Shown here: positions 22,336-34,064 of the stretch, one piece after another
Numbering within the stretch: the stretch's first letter is position 1
How the letters are laid out: every line of letters begins with the position of its first letter
NCBI RefSeq assembly: GCF_000001735.4
Contig: NC_003070.9
Coordinates: 18,957,971 to 19,021,970 of the forward strand
DNA length: 64,000 nt
Source: Arabidopsis thaliana
Lineage: Eukaryota > Streptophyta > Magnoliopsida > Brassicales > Brassicaceae
Reading direction: 5' to 3'
Program-made: the position numbers and the translations under genes
Notes under the pieces: model-generated
What the model was told of the DNA's origin: nothing
Database searches by the model: none
What the model saw: only the letters and a program-made list of their open reading frames with translations

Positions 22336-25300
22336 AAGATGAATTCTCTGTGTTTTTTGCGAGGCAAGGTAGGGTATGGAATAATTAGCTACTTTAATTT
22401 CCACAAGTATTAGGATCGGCTGGAGTCTTCTTGATTAGTAGAGGATTTAGTGTTTTATTTTCTTACTTTTGACGGCGAAGATGATAAAACTTGTAGACGG
22501 CGGTTATCAGAGTCCTCGAGGGTTAGTCTTTTTAGGGGTACTATAGTAACATTAGAAAGTACCCGAATTTTGTTTAAAAGCTAACCCTTCTGACTAATTT
22601 TTCAAACTTGTATTCGTAATTTATAATTGAAGATTTATTGTTCTTATATTTTTATTTGATTATACATACTTACTAGGATTTAACCCATGGTACACCACGT
22701 AGCAAATATTTTATTCATATATATAATAATATTAAATTTTACGGTTTTAGTTTAGTATTAAAGTTATATAATTTTATATTAATGTTGTAAATAAAAAAAT
22801 TAATGATGATAAAATAACAAAATAAATATTTAACCTGTGTTATATTAATTTAAATCCATCTTGCTATATTTCATATCTATCCAAACCCGTCCGGCTATAT
22901 TTTTCGTCTCATGATATTTTAATTTTTTATAAGTTTAAATATTAGTTGTGGAATTAGTTGTGATTGTGATTTTATGCCGAAAAAATTATGAACTTTTAAT
23001 TCCATGGAAGATTCAAACCAAGATAATGAATGTTTTTAGGTGCACATATAATTGGATTTGTTCATCATACGGGATAGTAAATGTATTTTGGTTTGTTTCA
23101 CAATGTTTGTTTTAATTTATTGCCAAAATTTAATACATATAATTCAAATAGTTCAAATTTTTGTTGTTTTAAGATTTAATGAATATTGTAGGTGAGATAA
23201 AAAGAAGATAATTTATTATGTTTTGCGTGACATATGGGATTGCCATATATTTTAAATCTTTTTGGTTTGTTACACAATTAATTGCCGTAAAAAATCAAAC
23301 CATTAATTAAAAAAATCAAATAATTAAAATTTAGTGGCAGCCATTGTAAATAAGTCACAACTCCATGATTTATTTCACAAAATATATGCAAAAATGTATA
23401 TGTAGATTTATGAATTTAAGTGAAAATTGTGCATAATTATAATGCTTACTATGTCTCTATACATAATCTTTAACTCTATTTAGTCAGTGTGCACATAATT
23501 TTTGCTTATTAGAAAGGTTTCTTTTGGAAGGACTACAACTCTCAAGTCCCTCAACAACCAATAATGGGGAAAGAAGCTTAATTCTTGGGTCACAAAGCAT
23601 ATGCCTTTTGGGAAGGAGTTTAAAAACATACTTATCTGAGTTTCTGGTCGTTACAAGAATGAAAAAATATGGGTAGCTCGAGATCTGTGATTATGCGTTT
23701 ACTCACATAGAAATAACATTCATTTCACTGTTGCATTGATCTATAAAAAAAATGCTGGTAGAACAAAACGTTGTACGAAATTAGTAGTGTATAACTTCCT
23801 CCACTTCTCCAAACACCAAATCTTGGATCATTCTTAGAGATTTTAATCAAATCATCACTTTCAGAAGACTATTTCTCGGTGAGAAATGATTCTACCCCTT
23901 CAAGGTATGATTGTATAGCTTACATGCTTGTTAATCAACAAATGGATTTATTTTTTACTGACATTGATTTTTTCCATACTAAAATCGACAATCAAGGACT
24001 TAACCTGTTAAGAGAAAGCTTCTTAGATAACTATTCACATAACTGTATAATATTCTGTTTTTCAAAATTGCATGTAAAGTAAAACAAATAACATATATTG
24101 TATTCTTTGTTTCATATATAACTGACTAATTAAGGAGTTCAATTCACTTTGAAAAATGACAAAGAAATAAACTAGCATTTTAACTTGTTGAATAGCCAAA
24201 CAAAATGCTTTTGGCTTATGATTTTAGAGAATAGACAGTGAAATACAAGTATTGCTCAAACCCAAAAGTATGTATTTTCTCTGATTTTTGTAGTGCTTAC
24301 AATTAATGATAATGTTACAAGTACTAGACTTTACAAATCTAAGAGACACAAGGGAAGTTTTAGCATTTTTGATCGATTCAATTGAAGTACACGGATATGC
24401 AGGTACATATTATGTGTATAATGTAAGAATAGTCTTTGTTGTTGAGTTGCACACAAAAAAAAAAGTCTTGGTTGTTGACTTTCAGAAAGAAAGTAAAGTT
24501 AATAATTGATATTTTTTAAAGAGTTGATCATCCGTAGGAGAAATAATTAGTGGTAATTTAAAAATATCTCTTATTATTTACATTAGGAAACCATACTTTG
24601 ATTATCCTTAGACATGTCTTTATAAAACTCGCATGTTAGATCAGCTTACAATTGTTTAGTATACAACTCTTCAGAACAAAGAGACTCTTGTATTGTGACA
24701 TTTAAACAAAAATACTTGATTTTTGGAATGATTACCGTCTCAAAATAGTTAGATAATTTTTTTGCTAAAATGATTGCTAAGACTTTAAAATAAAATAAAC
24801 ATAAACTAGAGAAGTGAAACTGTAGTTTTATATAGTTTATAACTATATACAACCGTATATATTTCTCATAGATGTGATCCATGAGATTGTATATGCTCCA
24901 TTGTAGATACTTGAACTAATAAGAACCATTCTTTTATTAATAATTTTGTTGTCTAACAATTGCTTAAATCTCTGTCAAATTTATAGCCTCTTATCTAGAA
25001 AAATGAGATCATAGATATTCATAGTAGGATGTGAGTGGCTCCAATATGTCTTTGAAGAAGTTGTTTAGTGGTAGGAGAAAAATTATTTCAAGACTCTGAC
25101 TTCATTTCATGAATTATCTATTATTCATATAATACAATTGCTTATGAGTTATCTTGCATCCATTAAAATTTGCTAAACATAGCTAGATCTTCTTGTCGGA
25201 TACTTCTTCGAGAAAGAATCTTGTTTAATTGGCAATTATCACCAAAATTATATAAGTGGTTGTTGATACACAATCCATTATCAATAACACTAATGATCAC

Positions 25301-26500
25301 ATAATCTGTAATTTTTCATTACATTACTCAAAAAAATTCTATTCAAATTTGTAGAAATCTCACAAAAATATAATTTAATAGCAATGTATGGATGATTTTA
25401 ATTCTCAGTTTACATAAGGAATGAAATTATATATTATGAGTTACATATATATTGTATGCTATGTATCTCTCTAGCACAAAATTAGATTCATAACATATAC
25501 TATCACCTATTAACATTAATTTATATGTCATACTACATAAATTAATATGCGAAATTATGGATGATGCACAAAACACATTAGTAAGAAAATAAAAATCCCT
25601 AAAAAAGTAAGAAGAATCTTTCTTTAATCAAACGAGTCCGAATTTAGGAGAAGTGAACGAATTATAAGGGTTGTCCTGTTGAAACGACTAGTATGAACAA
25701 GAGGCGGACCAAACGACATATAAAACGAGCTGACTAATATTGGACAAGCTCGATGGGTTTGAGGACGAGCTAATAGTGCACTCTCTCTATGTCAACATAA
25801 AGTGTAGATCTTGTGACAAGACTTGCTATTTTGTATTTATAAGAACCAAGATAGGACATATGTCAAAGTAAATTGGTGGATCTACCTTCCGACCTATTGA
25901 CATGGTTTCGGCTTTTTATAGACGCTAACTCATCGATTAGGTTTTCTTCCAAACGAATTTTAAGTTGAAAATAGACCCAATTACCTTAATTATTATTGGA
26001 CATTGTCCATTCCTTGAGTTTATTCCAATTAAAACCTGAATTGGAGGAAGCCCAATTCTTCCCTCAACAACTATGTTACCCATCTCCTCTTAATATATAA
26101 ATTTTTAAAATATAAAAGATTATTATTAATTAAGAAGTTTACAAACACTTGTCAAACAATAACCATAATAAAACTGGAAAAAGAATATATTATATTCTAG
26201 ATATTAACCAAAAAGCTTAATATCATTTTCAAACTATTGGTAATTAACTAATTGTTCTTGAAAAATGTAGTGTCTAATTCCGTTTCAAAAAAGCGAGTTA
26301 ACATTTGGAAGCCTTAACTCTTTTTTTCAAAAAAGTAAAATGAATTGAAATTTGAAATGAGTAAAAAAATCAAAAGCAGAGCCAATAAGATACGTACACG
26401 TCATAGCCGACTCTAGCACAAACGGTGTGAAACGAAAATATAAACGTCGCTACAAAAAAAATCGTCGAGACAAACCAAAAAAAAGCCTAAAAAGCCGACC
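22336..26500. other. PLT2-SAP2 intergenic region, no gene seen
   Basis: The first 300 bases would hold the PLT2 3' UTR. Beyond that the DNA is very AT-rich. The stretch from about 22670 opens with CTAGGATTTAACCCATGGTA, which resembles decayed ends of Arabidopsis Helitron-type repeats, but I cannot define a 3' end. A patch at 25600-26060 is less AT-rich and may be an old transposon remnant. SAP2-proximal sequence contains ACGT-core elements (TACACGTCA near 26395). Confidence 0.45.
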
Positions 26501-26519
26501 TTTTTTCTTTCTTTCTCTC

Positions 26520-27719
26520 CTCTACCTCTCAGCTTCTGCTGGATCTCTCCAGCAGACACGATCTTGTTCGGAGAGATTCGTAGGGTAAAGGGTTTCTCTT
26601 CTTCTCTATTTTGCTTTCACCTTTATAATCTTTTCTGGGTCTCGATTTTGTTTTCTAATTTCATTTCCATTTCGATTCGATTCCTCCTTTGTGTGGGAGG
26701 CCTTTGTTCGGTCAACTTATGTGTTCTGTTTTTGTCTCTTTTTTATTGATTAGGGACCGATCTATCAAGGCTTCAAGGGCAAACAGGTGAATTAGCTTTT
26801 GGGATTTGGTTTTATTTAGGGTTCATTTGTAAGCTGTTGATGTGAATTCTTTTTTATGGTTCTCGATTGTTTAATGATTTGATTGTTTGGTTATATTTGC
26901 ATGTGGGTTTTGTGTGTGTTTGGAAATTTGAATGAATTGATGTGAAAAGTTGTAACTCTTGTTTTTGTTGATTTAAAAGGCTAAGTTTTGAAAATTTTCA
27001 TTTCTGTGGAGAGAGGTAGTGTTGGATATGAGTGATATTAGCTATGTGGGTTTTGTATGCTTTTGAATTTTGAAATGAATTGCTATGAAAAGTTGTAACC
27101 TAAGAAAGGTAGTGTTAGATGGAAATTAGATTAGTATGTGAGTTTTGCATGTTTTAGAAGCTTGAAATGAATTGCTTTGAAAGTTTATAGCTTTACGCTG
27201 ATATAAGAGGCTAATTTCTAAGTAGTGTTGGATAGAAATAAGATTAGCTGCTCTAATGTTTTTAAAATGATTCATTTATGATTCTAATTTGCCTAATGAA
27301 TGTGGTACTAGGTGCTAGGTAACCTAGACACTTCTGTTTGGTTGGGTAGCTTATTGTTAGAAAACAGGTCAGCAAGATTTGTTTGTCTGTTTCAGGTTCT
27401 AGAGTTAGCAGAGAAATGGCTCTAGGCTTGCTTTTGTTCTCTTCTTTCTATTTAGTTAAAGATCCTGAATTATAGGAAGGTGCTTATAGGTAGTGTGGTT
27501 ATAAACTATGAAGATCATGTGTAAGGTATCCAGATAAGTTATTTCATGAAAAGAATTGTTCATCTGCTTATTTTCATGTGTATGTTTTGCACTGATTTTC
27601 TAAGGCAACTGATGATACTGATTGGGTTTAAATGTACTCATCATCGTGAATCTTCTGCGAATTTTTGTTTTATTTTTCCATGTCACTGAGACTGAAGATG
27701 GCTGATTTTAAATGTAGAA
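26520..27719 (+). other. SAP2 5' UTR, three leader exons and two introns
   Basis: The leader is split. A first exon ends at about 26584 (donor GTAAAG). A small exon, 26754-26786, follows the acceptor ATTGATTAG and ends at donor CAG|GTGAAT. A 931-base second intron ends in AATGTAG at 27717, two bases before the start codon. Long first introns in the leader often raise expression of plant housekeeping genes; that role is inference here. The transcription start was not located. Confidence 0.6.
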
Positions 27720-28241
27720 ATGGACCACGACAAGACAGGATGCCAAAGCCCACCTGAAGGTCCCAAGCTATGTACTAACAACTGCGGTTTCTTTGGAAGC
27801 GCTGCCACAATGAACATGTGTTCTAAGTGTCACAAGGATATGTTGTTCCAACAGGAGCAGGGCGCTAAGTTTGCATCTGCAGTGTCTGGAACATCGTCAT
27901 CCAGCAACATCATAAAGGAAACCTTTACCGCTGCGTTGGTCGATATTGAAACCAAATCCGTTGAGCCGATGACTGTTTCTGTACAGCCATCCTCTGTCCA
28001 AGTCGTTGCAGAGGTAGTAGCACCAGAAGAAGCTGCGAAACCAAAGGGACCAAGCCGATGTACTACTTGCAATAAGCGGGTTGGCCTGACTGGATTCAAA
28101 TGTCGCTGTGGGAGCCTCTTCTGCGGAACACACCGCTATGCAGACGTACATGACTGCTCCTTCAATTACCATGCTGCTGCGCAAGAGGCGATAGCTAAGG
28201 CAAACCCGGTTGTGAAAGCAGAGAAGCTTGACAAAATCTGA
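27720..28241 (+). CDS. A20/AN1 zinc-finger stress-associated protein 2
   Basis: This is a 173-residue intronless CDS with both zinc fingers of the plant SAP family. The A20 finger has Cys18, Cys22, Cys34 and Cys37 (C-x3-C-x11-C-x2-C). The AN1 finger has Cys114, Cys117, Cys128, Cys130, Cys135, His138, His144 and Cys146. SAPs act in abiotic stress responses; several bind ubiquitin or show E3 ligase activity through the A20 finger, but that has not been shown from this sequence. The region between the fingers (residues 50-107) is Ser/Val/Glu-rich and probably disordered. All metal ligands are present. I recognise it as SAP2 (AT1G51200 from memory). Confidence 0.95.
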   Translation: MDHDKTGCQSPPEGPKLCTNNCGFFGSAATMNMCSKCHKDMLFQQEQGAKFASAVSGTSSSSNIIKETFTAALVDIETKSVEPMTVSVQPSSVQVVAEVVAPEEAAKPKGPSRCTTCNKRVGLTGFKCRCGSLFCGTHRYADVHDCSFNYHAAAQEAIAKANPVVKAEKLDKI

Positions 28242-29838
28242 AAATCTAAGTAAACTTCTCTGGTTTCATCAGGTGGCCTGGTGTTTCCTTCTCCTGTCTG
28301 TGTCTGGTTCAAGTATTCTCATGTTAAAAAGGTTTTATATAAGGTCGAATGAAAGCGTGCTTGATCTTTAGCGTCTTCCATCTCTCTGTGGTGTGGAACT
28401 TTCTATTATCTGTGTTTGCAAGCAGAGAAACGTGCTCTTAAAAAAAATGCTTTGTGTGTTTATCTTTCTACTATTTTTGAGCACTGTGTTATTGTTTCCT
28501 GTTTGGTCTGTATCATATTGAGATTGTCTCTGTAGCTACATGAAGCTTATTTAAAAAGGCCTGTGTTTGTCCTTCAATCAGTGATTCCTTTCAATTTCTC
28601 TGGTTGGTGAGTTATGTAACTTTGCAAAGTCATGAGCTTACTATATATGTGTATATATGGGTCGATAAACACTGAAGAGCTCGCTTTTTCCTGTTCTGAG
28701 TACGAACGCCCATAACCATAGAAGAAGGAGATGATCGTAAGGAGACAAAAGCTCCAAAGGGTGTCGTCCTCACTTGCTTTACAACATGTCCTATGTGAAA
28801 AACCGACGTCGTATCAAGTTGCGTAAGCATCGTATCAACTTGCTCTAAACGGCATCGTAGGAGTTGCTTTAAACGTCACCATACTATATACTAGTTCCTG
28901 AGGACATCGTATAAAAATGTTTGGAACTGTTTGGTTCATTGCCTACACAACAAACGGCGTTTTATCTGATTTTACCGGTTTTTTGATGAGTCATCACTGA
29001 TAGTGATAACTGATGCGCTTTTGCTTCACCGCAACTCCTTCTCAACCGCAACCATTTCACTAGAGACACATGTAACTATCTCAACCGCAAGATTTGGCAA
29101 ACAATCAAGCGTACGTTCGTTTTCCTCATAAACCCCAGCACCGCATCTTCTACGTACTTATTCCGCTTTCAGTTTTGTTTGATTTCACCAAAATACCAAA
29201 CAATATTTTTTTTTGTTTTGTTAAAGAACAACAAAAACAAAAATTAAAATAATAATAAATAATAACAAAATAATAGTAATAATTAACAATAAAATTTACT
29301 ATTTTTTCTTTACTTTTGTTTGATCTCATCATCAAATATAAATACAAGAAATTTTATGATTTTCCATATATTTTTACTTTTTCTAATTGAAGTTTTTCTT
29401 CAAATTAATTAAAATATATAGAATATCTAAATAATATATTATTAAACTTACCAATTATTATTTCTTTTTTAATTAGAACAAAATGTCATTGTTAAATATA
29501 GATGAAAATCAACTCTCATGAATCATTATTTTGCATTTAATTTTTGTTTCTAGTTTTACGTAGATTTCTTTCTATTTAGTTTAGACTTTAGAGGATACAA
29601 CTAACTTGATATTTTTTTCGCGTTTTGGATCCAAATTGAAACTATACACATGGCATACATAATCTCATCAATTTAAGTATATAACACACTTCAAAAAAAG
29701 ATAAAAAAAATTAGACTCGTGTTTTTTTTTTGGTCAACAAAAAATCTAGACATATAAAATGCCAATGCACATATCATCGTACATTAACACACACATCATT
29801 CTATAATATCACCACCGAGCGTAAACAACAACCGAGAA
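28242..29838. other. SAP2-UGT intergenic region
   Basis: The SAP2 3' UTR occupies roughly the first 300-350 bases. A moderately GC-rich patch at 28640-28930 has no assignable open frame. The stretch 29160-29770 is extremely AT-rich, with imperfect AAT runs at 29240-29290. No RNA gene is seen. Confidence 0.5.
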
Positions 29839-31140
29839 ATGAACAGAGCAATGCCGCAGCCGCGACCGGAAACTATACGTGGCAGTTTAAAACCTCACAT
29901 CATGGTGTTTCCATATCCAGCACAAGGCCACTTGCTTCCTCTTCTCGACTTAACCCATCAACTCTGTCTTCGTGGCCTCACAGTCTCCATCATCGTCACT
30001 CCTAAAAACCTTCCTTACCTCTCTCCTCTTCTCTCCGCTCATCCATCCGCTGTTTCCGTCGTCACTTTACCTTTCCCTCACCATCCTTTAATCCCTTCCG
30101 GGGTTGAAAACGTTAAAGATCTAGGTGGTTACGGAAATCCCTTGATCATGGCTTCTCTTCGTCAGCTTCGAGAGCCTATCGTCAACTGGTTAAGTTCTCA
30201 TCCAAATCCACCGGTCGCTCTCATTTCTGATTTCTTCCTTGGATGGACCAAAGATCTTGGTATTCCTCGCTTTGCTTTCTTCAGTTCTGGAGCATTCTTA
30301 GCTTCGATTCTCCATTTTGTCTCTGACAAGCCTCATCTCTTTGAATCAACTGAGCCTGTCTGTTTATCGGATCTTCCTCGCTCCCCTGTTTTCAAAACAG
30401 AGCATCTCCCGTCTTTAATCCCTCAGTCTCCATTATCGCAAGATCTTGAAAGTGTTAAAGACAGTACCATGAATTTTTCGAGTTATGGTTGTATTTTCAA
30501 TACTTGTGAGTGTCTGGAAGAGGATTACATGGAGTATGTGAAGCAGAAAGTGAGTGAGAACCGCGTTTTCGGTGTTGGTCCGCTTTCTTCAGTCGGGTTA
30601 AGTAAGGAAGATTCCGTATCCAATGTAGACGCAAAGGCATTGTTGAGTTGGCTAGATGGATGTCCAGATGATTCAGTGCTCTACATCTGCTTCGGAAGTC
30701 AAAAGGTGTTAACCAAAGAGCAGTGTGATGATCTGGCTCTTGGTCTCGAGAAGAGTATGACCCGATTCGTATGGGTGGTTAAGAAAGACCCGATACCGGA
30801 TGGGTTTGAGGATCGGGTCGCAGGTCGAGGAATGATTGTGAGAGGGTGGGCTCCTCAAGTGGCTATGTTGAGTCATGTGGCGGTTGGCGGGTTCTTAATC
30901 CATTGTGGATGGAACTCGGTGCTGGAAGCGATGGCTAGCGGAACAATGATCTTGGCATGGCCAATGGAAGCAGACCAGTTTGTAGATGCGAGGTTGGTAG
31001 TGGAGCATATGGGTGTGGCGGTTAGTGTATGTGAAGGGGGTAAGACTGTGCCTGACCCGTATGAGATGGGTCGGATTATCGCTGACACAATGGGTGAGAG
31101 TGGAGGCGAGGCGCGTGCTCGGGCTAAGGAGATGGGATAG
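29839..31140 (+). CDS. UDP-glycosyltransferase, UGT89 type, C-terminally shortened
   Basis: This is an intronless family-1 glycosyltransferase that would transfer a sugar from a UDP-sugar to a small-molecule acceptor in the cytosol. His31 in FPYPAQGHLLPLLD is the expected catalytic His. The PSPG donor-binding box spans residues 337-380, starting WAPQVAMLSHVAVGG, with HCGWNS in the middle and ending EADQ; that last Gln fits UDP-glucose use. The frame stops at TAG (31138-31140) after 433 residues. The same frame then continues for 28 more codons with a typical UGT C-terminal helix (SSSVDLERLVKELSSL) and a TGA at 31225-31227. I recall UGT89A1 (AT1G51210) here, in some lists marked as a pseudogene; I am not certain whether the reference has the same stop. 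The missing tail may reduce folding or activity. Confidence 0.85.
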   Translation: MNRAMPQPRPETIRGSLKPHIMVFPYPAQGHLLPLLDLTHQLCLRGLTVSIIVTPKNLPYLSPLLSAHPSAVSVVTLPFPHHPLIPSGVENVKDLGGYGNPLIMASLRQLREPIVNWLSSHPNPPVALISDFFLGWTKDLGIPRFAFFSSGAFLASILHFVSDKPHLFESTEPVCLSDLPRSPVFKTEHLPSLIPQSPLSQDLESVKDSTMNFSSYGCIFNTCECLEEDYMEYVKQKVSENRVFGVGPLSSVGLSKEDSVSNVDAKALLSWLDGCPDDSVLYICFGSQKVLTKEQCDDLALGLEKSMTRFVWVVKKDPIPDGFEDRVAGRGMIVRGWAPQVAMLSHVAVGGFLIHCGWNSVLEAMASGTMILAWPMEADQFVDARLVVEHMGVAVSVCEGGKTVPDPYEMGRIIADTMGESGGEARARAKEMG

Positions 31141-31227
31141 AAGGCACGAGCTGCAACTGAAGTAGGAGGAAGCTCTAGTGTTGATTTAGAAAGACTTGTC
31201 AAAGAATTGAGCTCTCTAAAGATATGA

Positions 31228-31954
31228 TTCTAAATGAATAAGCTTTTAAAAAGAGTTCTAAATGAACAAAATTGTGTTTTCATTGTCAAAGTATCAAGTA
31301 TCTACATAGCTAGAGTCTCACTAAGAATTACAAAACTTTGAACCAGTATAAATTAACGAGGGAGCTAGTTAGATTTAAAACCCTCATGTTATCTAATAAG
31401 CAGATACAAAGCGAAAAATTGGGTTTCAGATACAACTTCATAAATCATTGGAACATTAAAACAGGGAGAGATACCAAACCCTATGGGTGCATTTTCAAAA
31501 CCTAAATATCTACAACCCATGTTCAAAACGGCTTGGTCAACGAAAGTTGGTCATTTTTCAAAATGTCAAAGTAAAGTTTAGGATTTTTATGGCATTTTAA
31601 AAGTTTATGCTTTGTTCGTCCCAAATTTGAAAGTTCACGATTTTTTCGACATTTTTTCCAAAAATGAATTGAAAATTACATATTTAAATTAGGCTTTAAT
31701 TTCTTTGCCATTTTGATTTAAGCTTGCACCACAAGTCTTTAATTTGTTCTATTACTTAAAAGTATCTCAAGCTAACGGTTGAAAATCTTTAGATGATAAT
31801 TAACTTCTTAGTAATTAAAAAAAAAACAGCTCAAAACAAAATAAAACAAAGATCCGAAGAACAAAACTAAAGAACACGTGCATACAATCAACTAATGCAT
31901 GAGAGGAAAAATAAACAAAACCCCTAATTAACACTCATTGTTGTTGCTATCATC
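31228..31954. other. Gap between convergent UGT and WIP5 genes
   Basis: The UGT 3' UTR (plus) and the WIP5 3' UTR (minus) should both end in this 0.7 kb. It is AT-rich and shows no coding frame or RNA gene. Confidence 0.5.
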
Positions 31955-34064
31955 TTATTGCTCGATATCAGAAGCAGCATCATAGTAGTCCTCATGATCT
32001 CCTCCAAAACTATCAATCCCACAAGGAACATGACCATTTCCAAAGGCCTTGACATGGTCCTTAAGCGACCTCTTGTGCTTAAAATCCGAGCCACAAGAGC
32101 AATACCAAAGCTTTCCACAATTCTTCTCATGCGTTCTCCAATCTCCTTTCACTGCAAAGGCCTTACCACACATACGACAAGCAAATGGTTTAGACCCATG
32201 TTTACGTTTGTAATGTGTTTGGAGGGTTCGAAAGTCCTTAAGAGGCTTGGCTCGTGGGTGGTCAATGTTGTTCTTGCAACCGGGTGCACAGCAGAAACAT
32301 GGTAGTCTTAGCATTCCTGTTGGTTGGGTTCCTCTTAAGGATTCTGGTCCCTTTCTGTATTGTGAGCCGTGTCCCCACATGTGCATCTATGATAAAACGT
32401 TTTTCAGATCACGGATACAACAAAGATGTCAGTCTTAAAGTAATATTGGTTGTTTTTGATCAAAAATCAAAAAGTAAGATTGGTTTAAGTGTATATGTTT
32501 AAGAGATATGAAAAAATATACATATGTTTATGAATAGTAGTCAAATCATTTTTTCATCGACATTTAAAGCCAAACTTATTATCAACATTAAGCATTTATA
32601 AAAAAAATTATTTTTTAAAATTTATAGCTTATGTAATATTTTCCAAAAATTATTTCATTAAACATTAAATGTTATGTTGTTATTTAAAAGTGAACTAAAT
32701 AATTTTAACACATGCGGAACATGTTACAAAAATAATAATCCAACCTTATGTAAGATATAAATGTGCTTTAACAAAAAAAAGGGTGTAAGATATAAATGTG
32801 AAATATTAAACACTTTTAAGTGAAGTTGGAGATGTAGATATTAACATTAGCTTTCATTATTTCATGTCAACAGATTTCTTTAGGCATGGAATAAATTTTA
32901 GCTGTATCTATCTTCGGAATATATTTAAACAAAACAACGTCTCTATTCCGAAATAATCTGCTAGACATTTATCTTCTGCCTTAGCTTTTTAAGAAATATT
33001 TTTGGGGTTTTATGAGTTCACAAAATTCAAGAGAGACAATAAAGATGTAGGTGTACTAAAAGCATATTTCAGGGTTATAAAGAGTCAGTCTGACAAAAAG
33101 ACTGTTGGTTAAAGAAAAGAAAATCTTCCGACTTAAACCCCGTTGATAGGTCGCTCTTACATAGCCATCATCATTCAACACCCTGAAACTGATTAGACGT
33201 GTACGATCAAATTTTTAAAAGGTGATTATTCTCTAGTTACTAAACAACAAGCCATAGTAGTAGACTAGTAATTACTAAAAGTACTAGTACTTGTTAATTA
33301 CCACTATTAATGATACCCCTAAAGATCCATGAATCAATAACGAGTTTGTACTTAGACGACCCAAACAAAAATACAGAAAAACCCACAAAACAAGACTCAA
33401 ATCTATATTCAAGAACAATAAAAATCAAATCTTGAAATGAGTTTAGTCTTTAGAGTTGATTCTTGAATTAATGGTGTCATACCTGCATGTTGTTGTATCT
33501 GTTGAATGTCTTGAAGCAAAGAGGACAAGTGAACTGTGTAGGACCAATCAAAATCTGAGAAGGAGTAGGAATCCAATAGTGATGACCTCTGTGTAGATCT
33601 CCATGATGATCATCATCATCATCAAGGTGGGACTCAACTGTGACTTCTACTCCTCGGTCATGATCTTGATCTTGCTCGTCCGTGGTTGCATCAGGAGCAA
33701 TATTGCTCCTAATGCTCTCACCAACACCGTAGTTTGGTAACCCTAGATGAAGATCCACAGTCACAAGAGGATCATCAAGAAAGTTTGAAGAGCTAATTTG
33801 ATGGGTGTCCATGAAATAGTGTTGGTCTTGTTGTTCTTGGTGCCTTATGGGGCTTAAGCTAAGAAGAGGAAGAGCTTCTCTTAGTGGGGGTGAGTTAGGG
33901 GAAGTGGAAGTGGTATGAGTATGATTAATGTAATTAGGGTTTGTGGTATTAGAGTAATAGTAGCTACCGTGAGAGTTGTAAATGTAAGAGAGAGAAGTGG
34001 AATAGTTGAAGCTATTATGGTCACATCCATTGTTGAAGAGATTCGAACAAGCTGGATTAGACAT
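31955..34064 (-). CDS. WIP5, C2H2 zinc-finger transcription factor of the WIP family
   Basis: Two exons on the minus strand, 34064-33483 and 32386-31955, join in phase 0 around a 1096-base intron and give 337 residues. The N-terminal part is Asn/Ser/Thr/His-rich and contains VDLHLGLP at residues 103-110, an EAR-like LxLxL repression motif. WIP (164-166) opens the family domain. Four zinc fingers follow: the first (Cys180, Cys183) is split by the intron after NNMQ; the others include [16 protein letters not shown] and CSCGSDF segments. The family is known for redundant roles with NTT/WIP2 and WIP4 in forming the distal root stem cells, and WIP5 is reported to act downstream of auxin response. 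The C-terminus is acidic. No breaks are seen. Confidence 0.95.

Noticed and set aside
22660..23350. Possible Helitron remnant after PLT2
   Set aside because: Only the start-like sequence CTAGGATTTAACCC is suggestive; I found no terminal hairpin with CTRR and no clear border.
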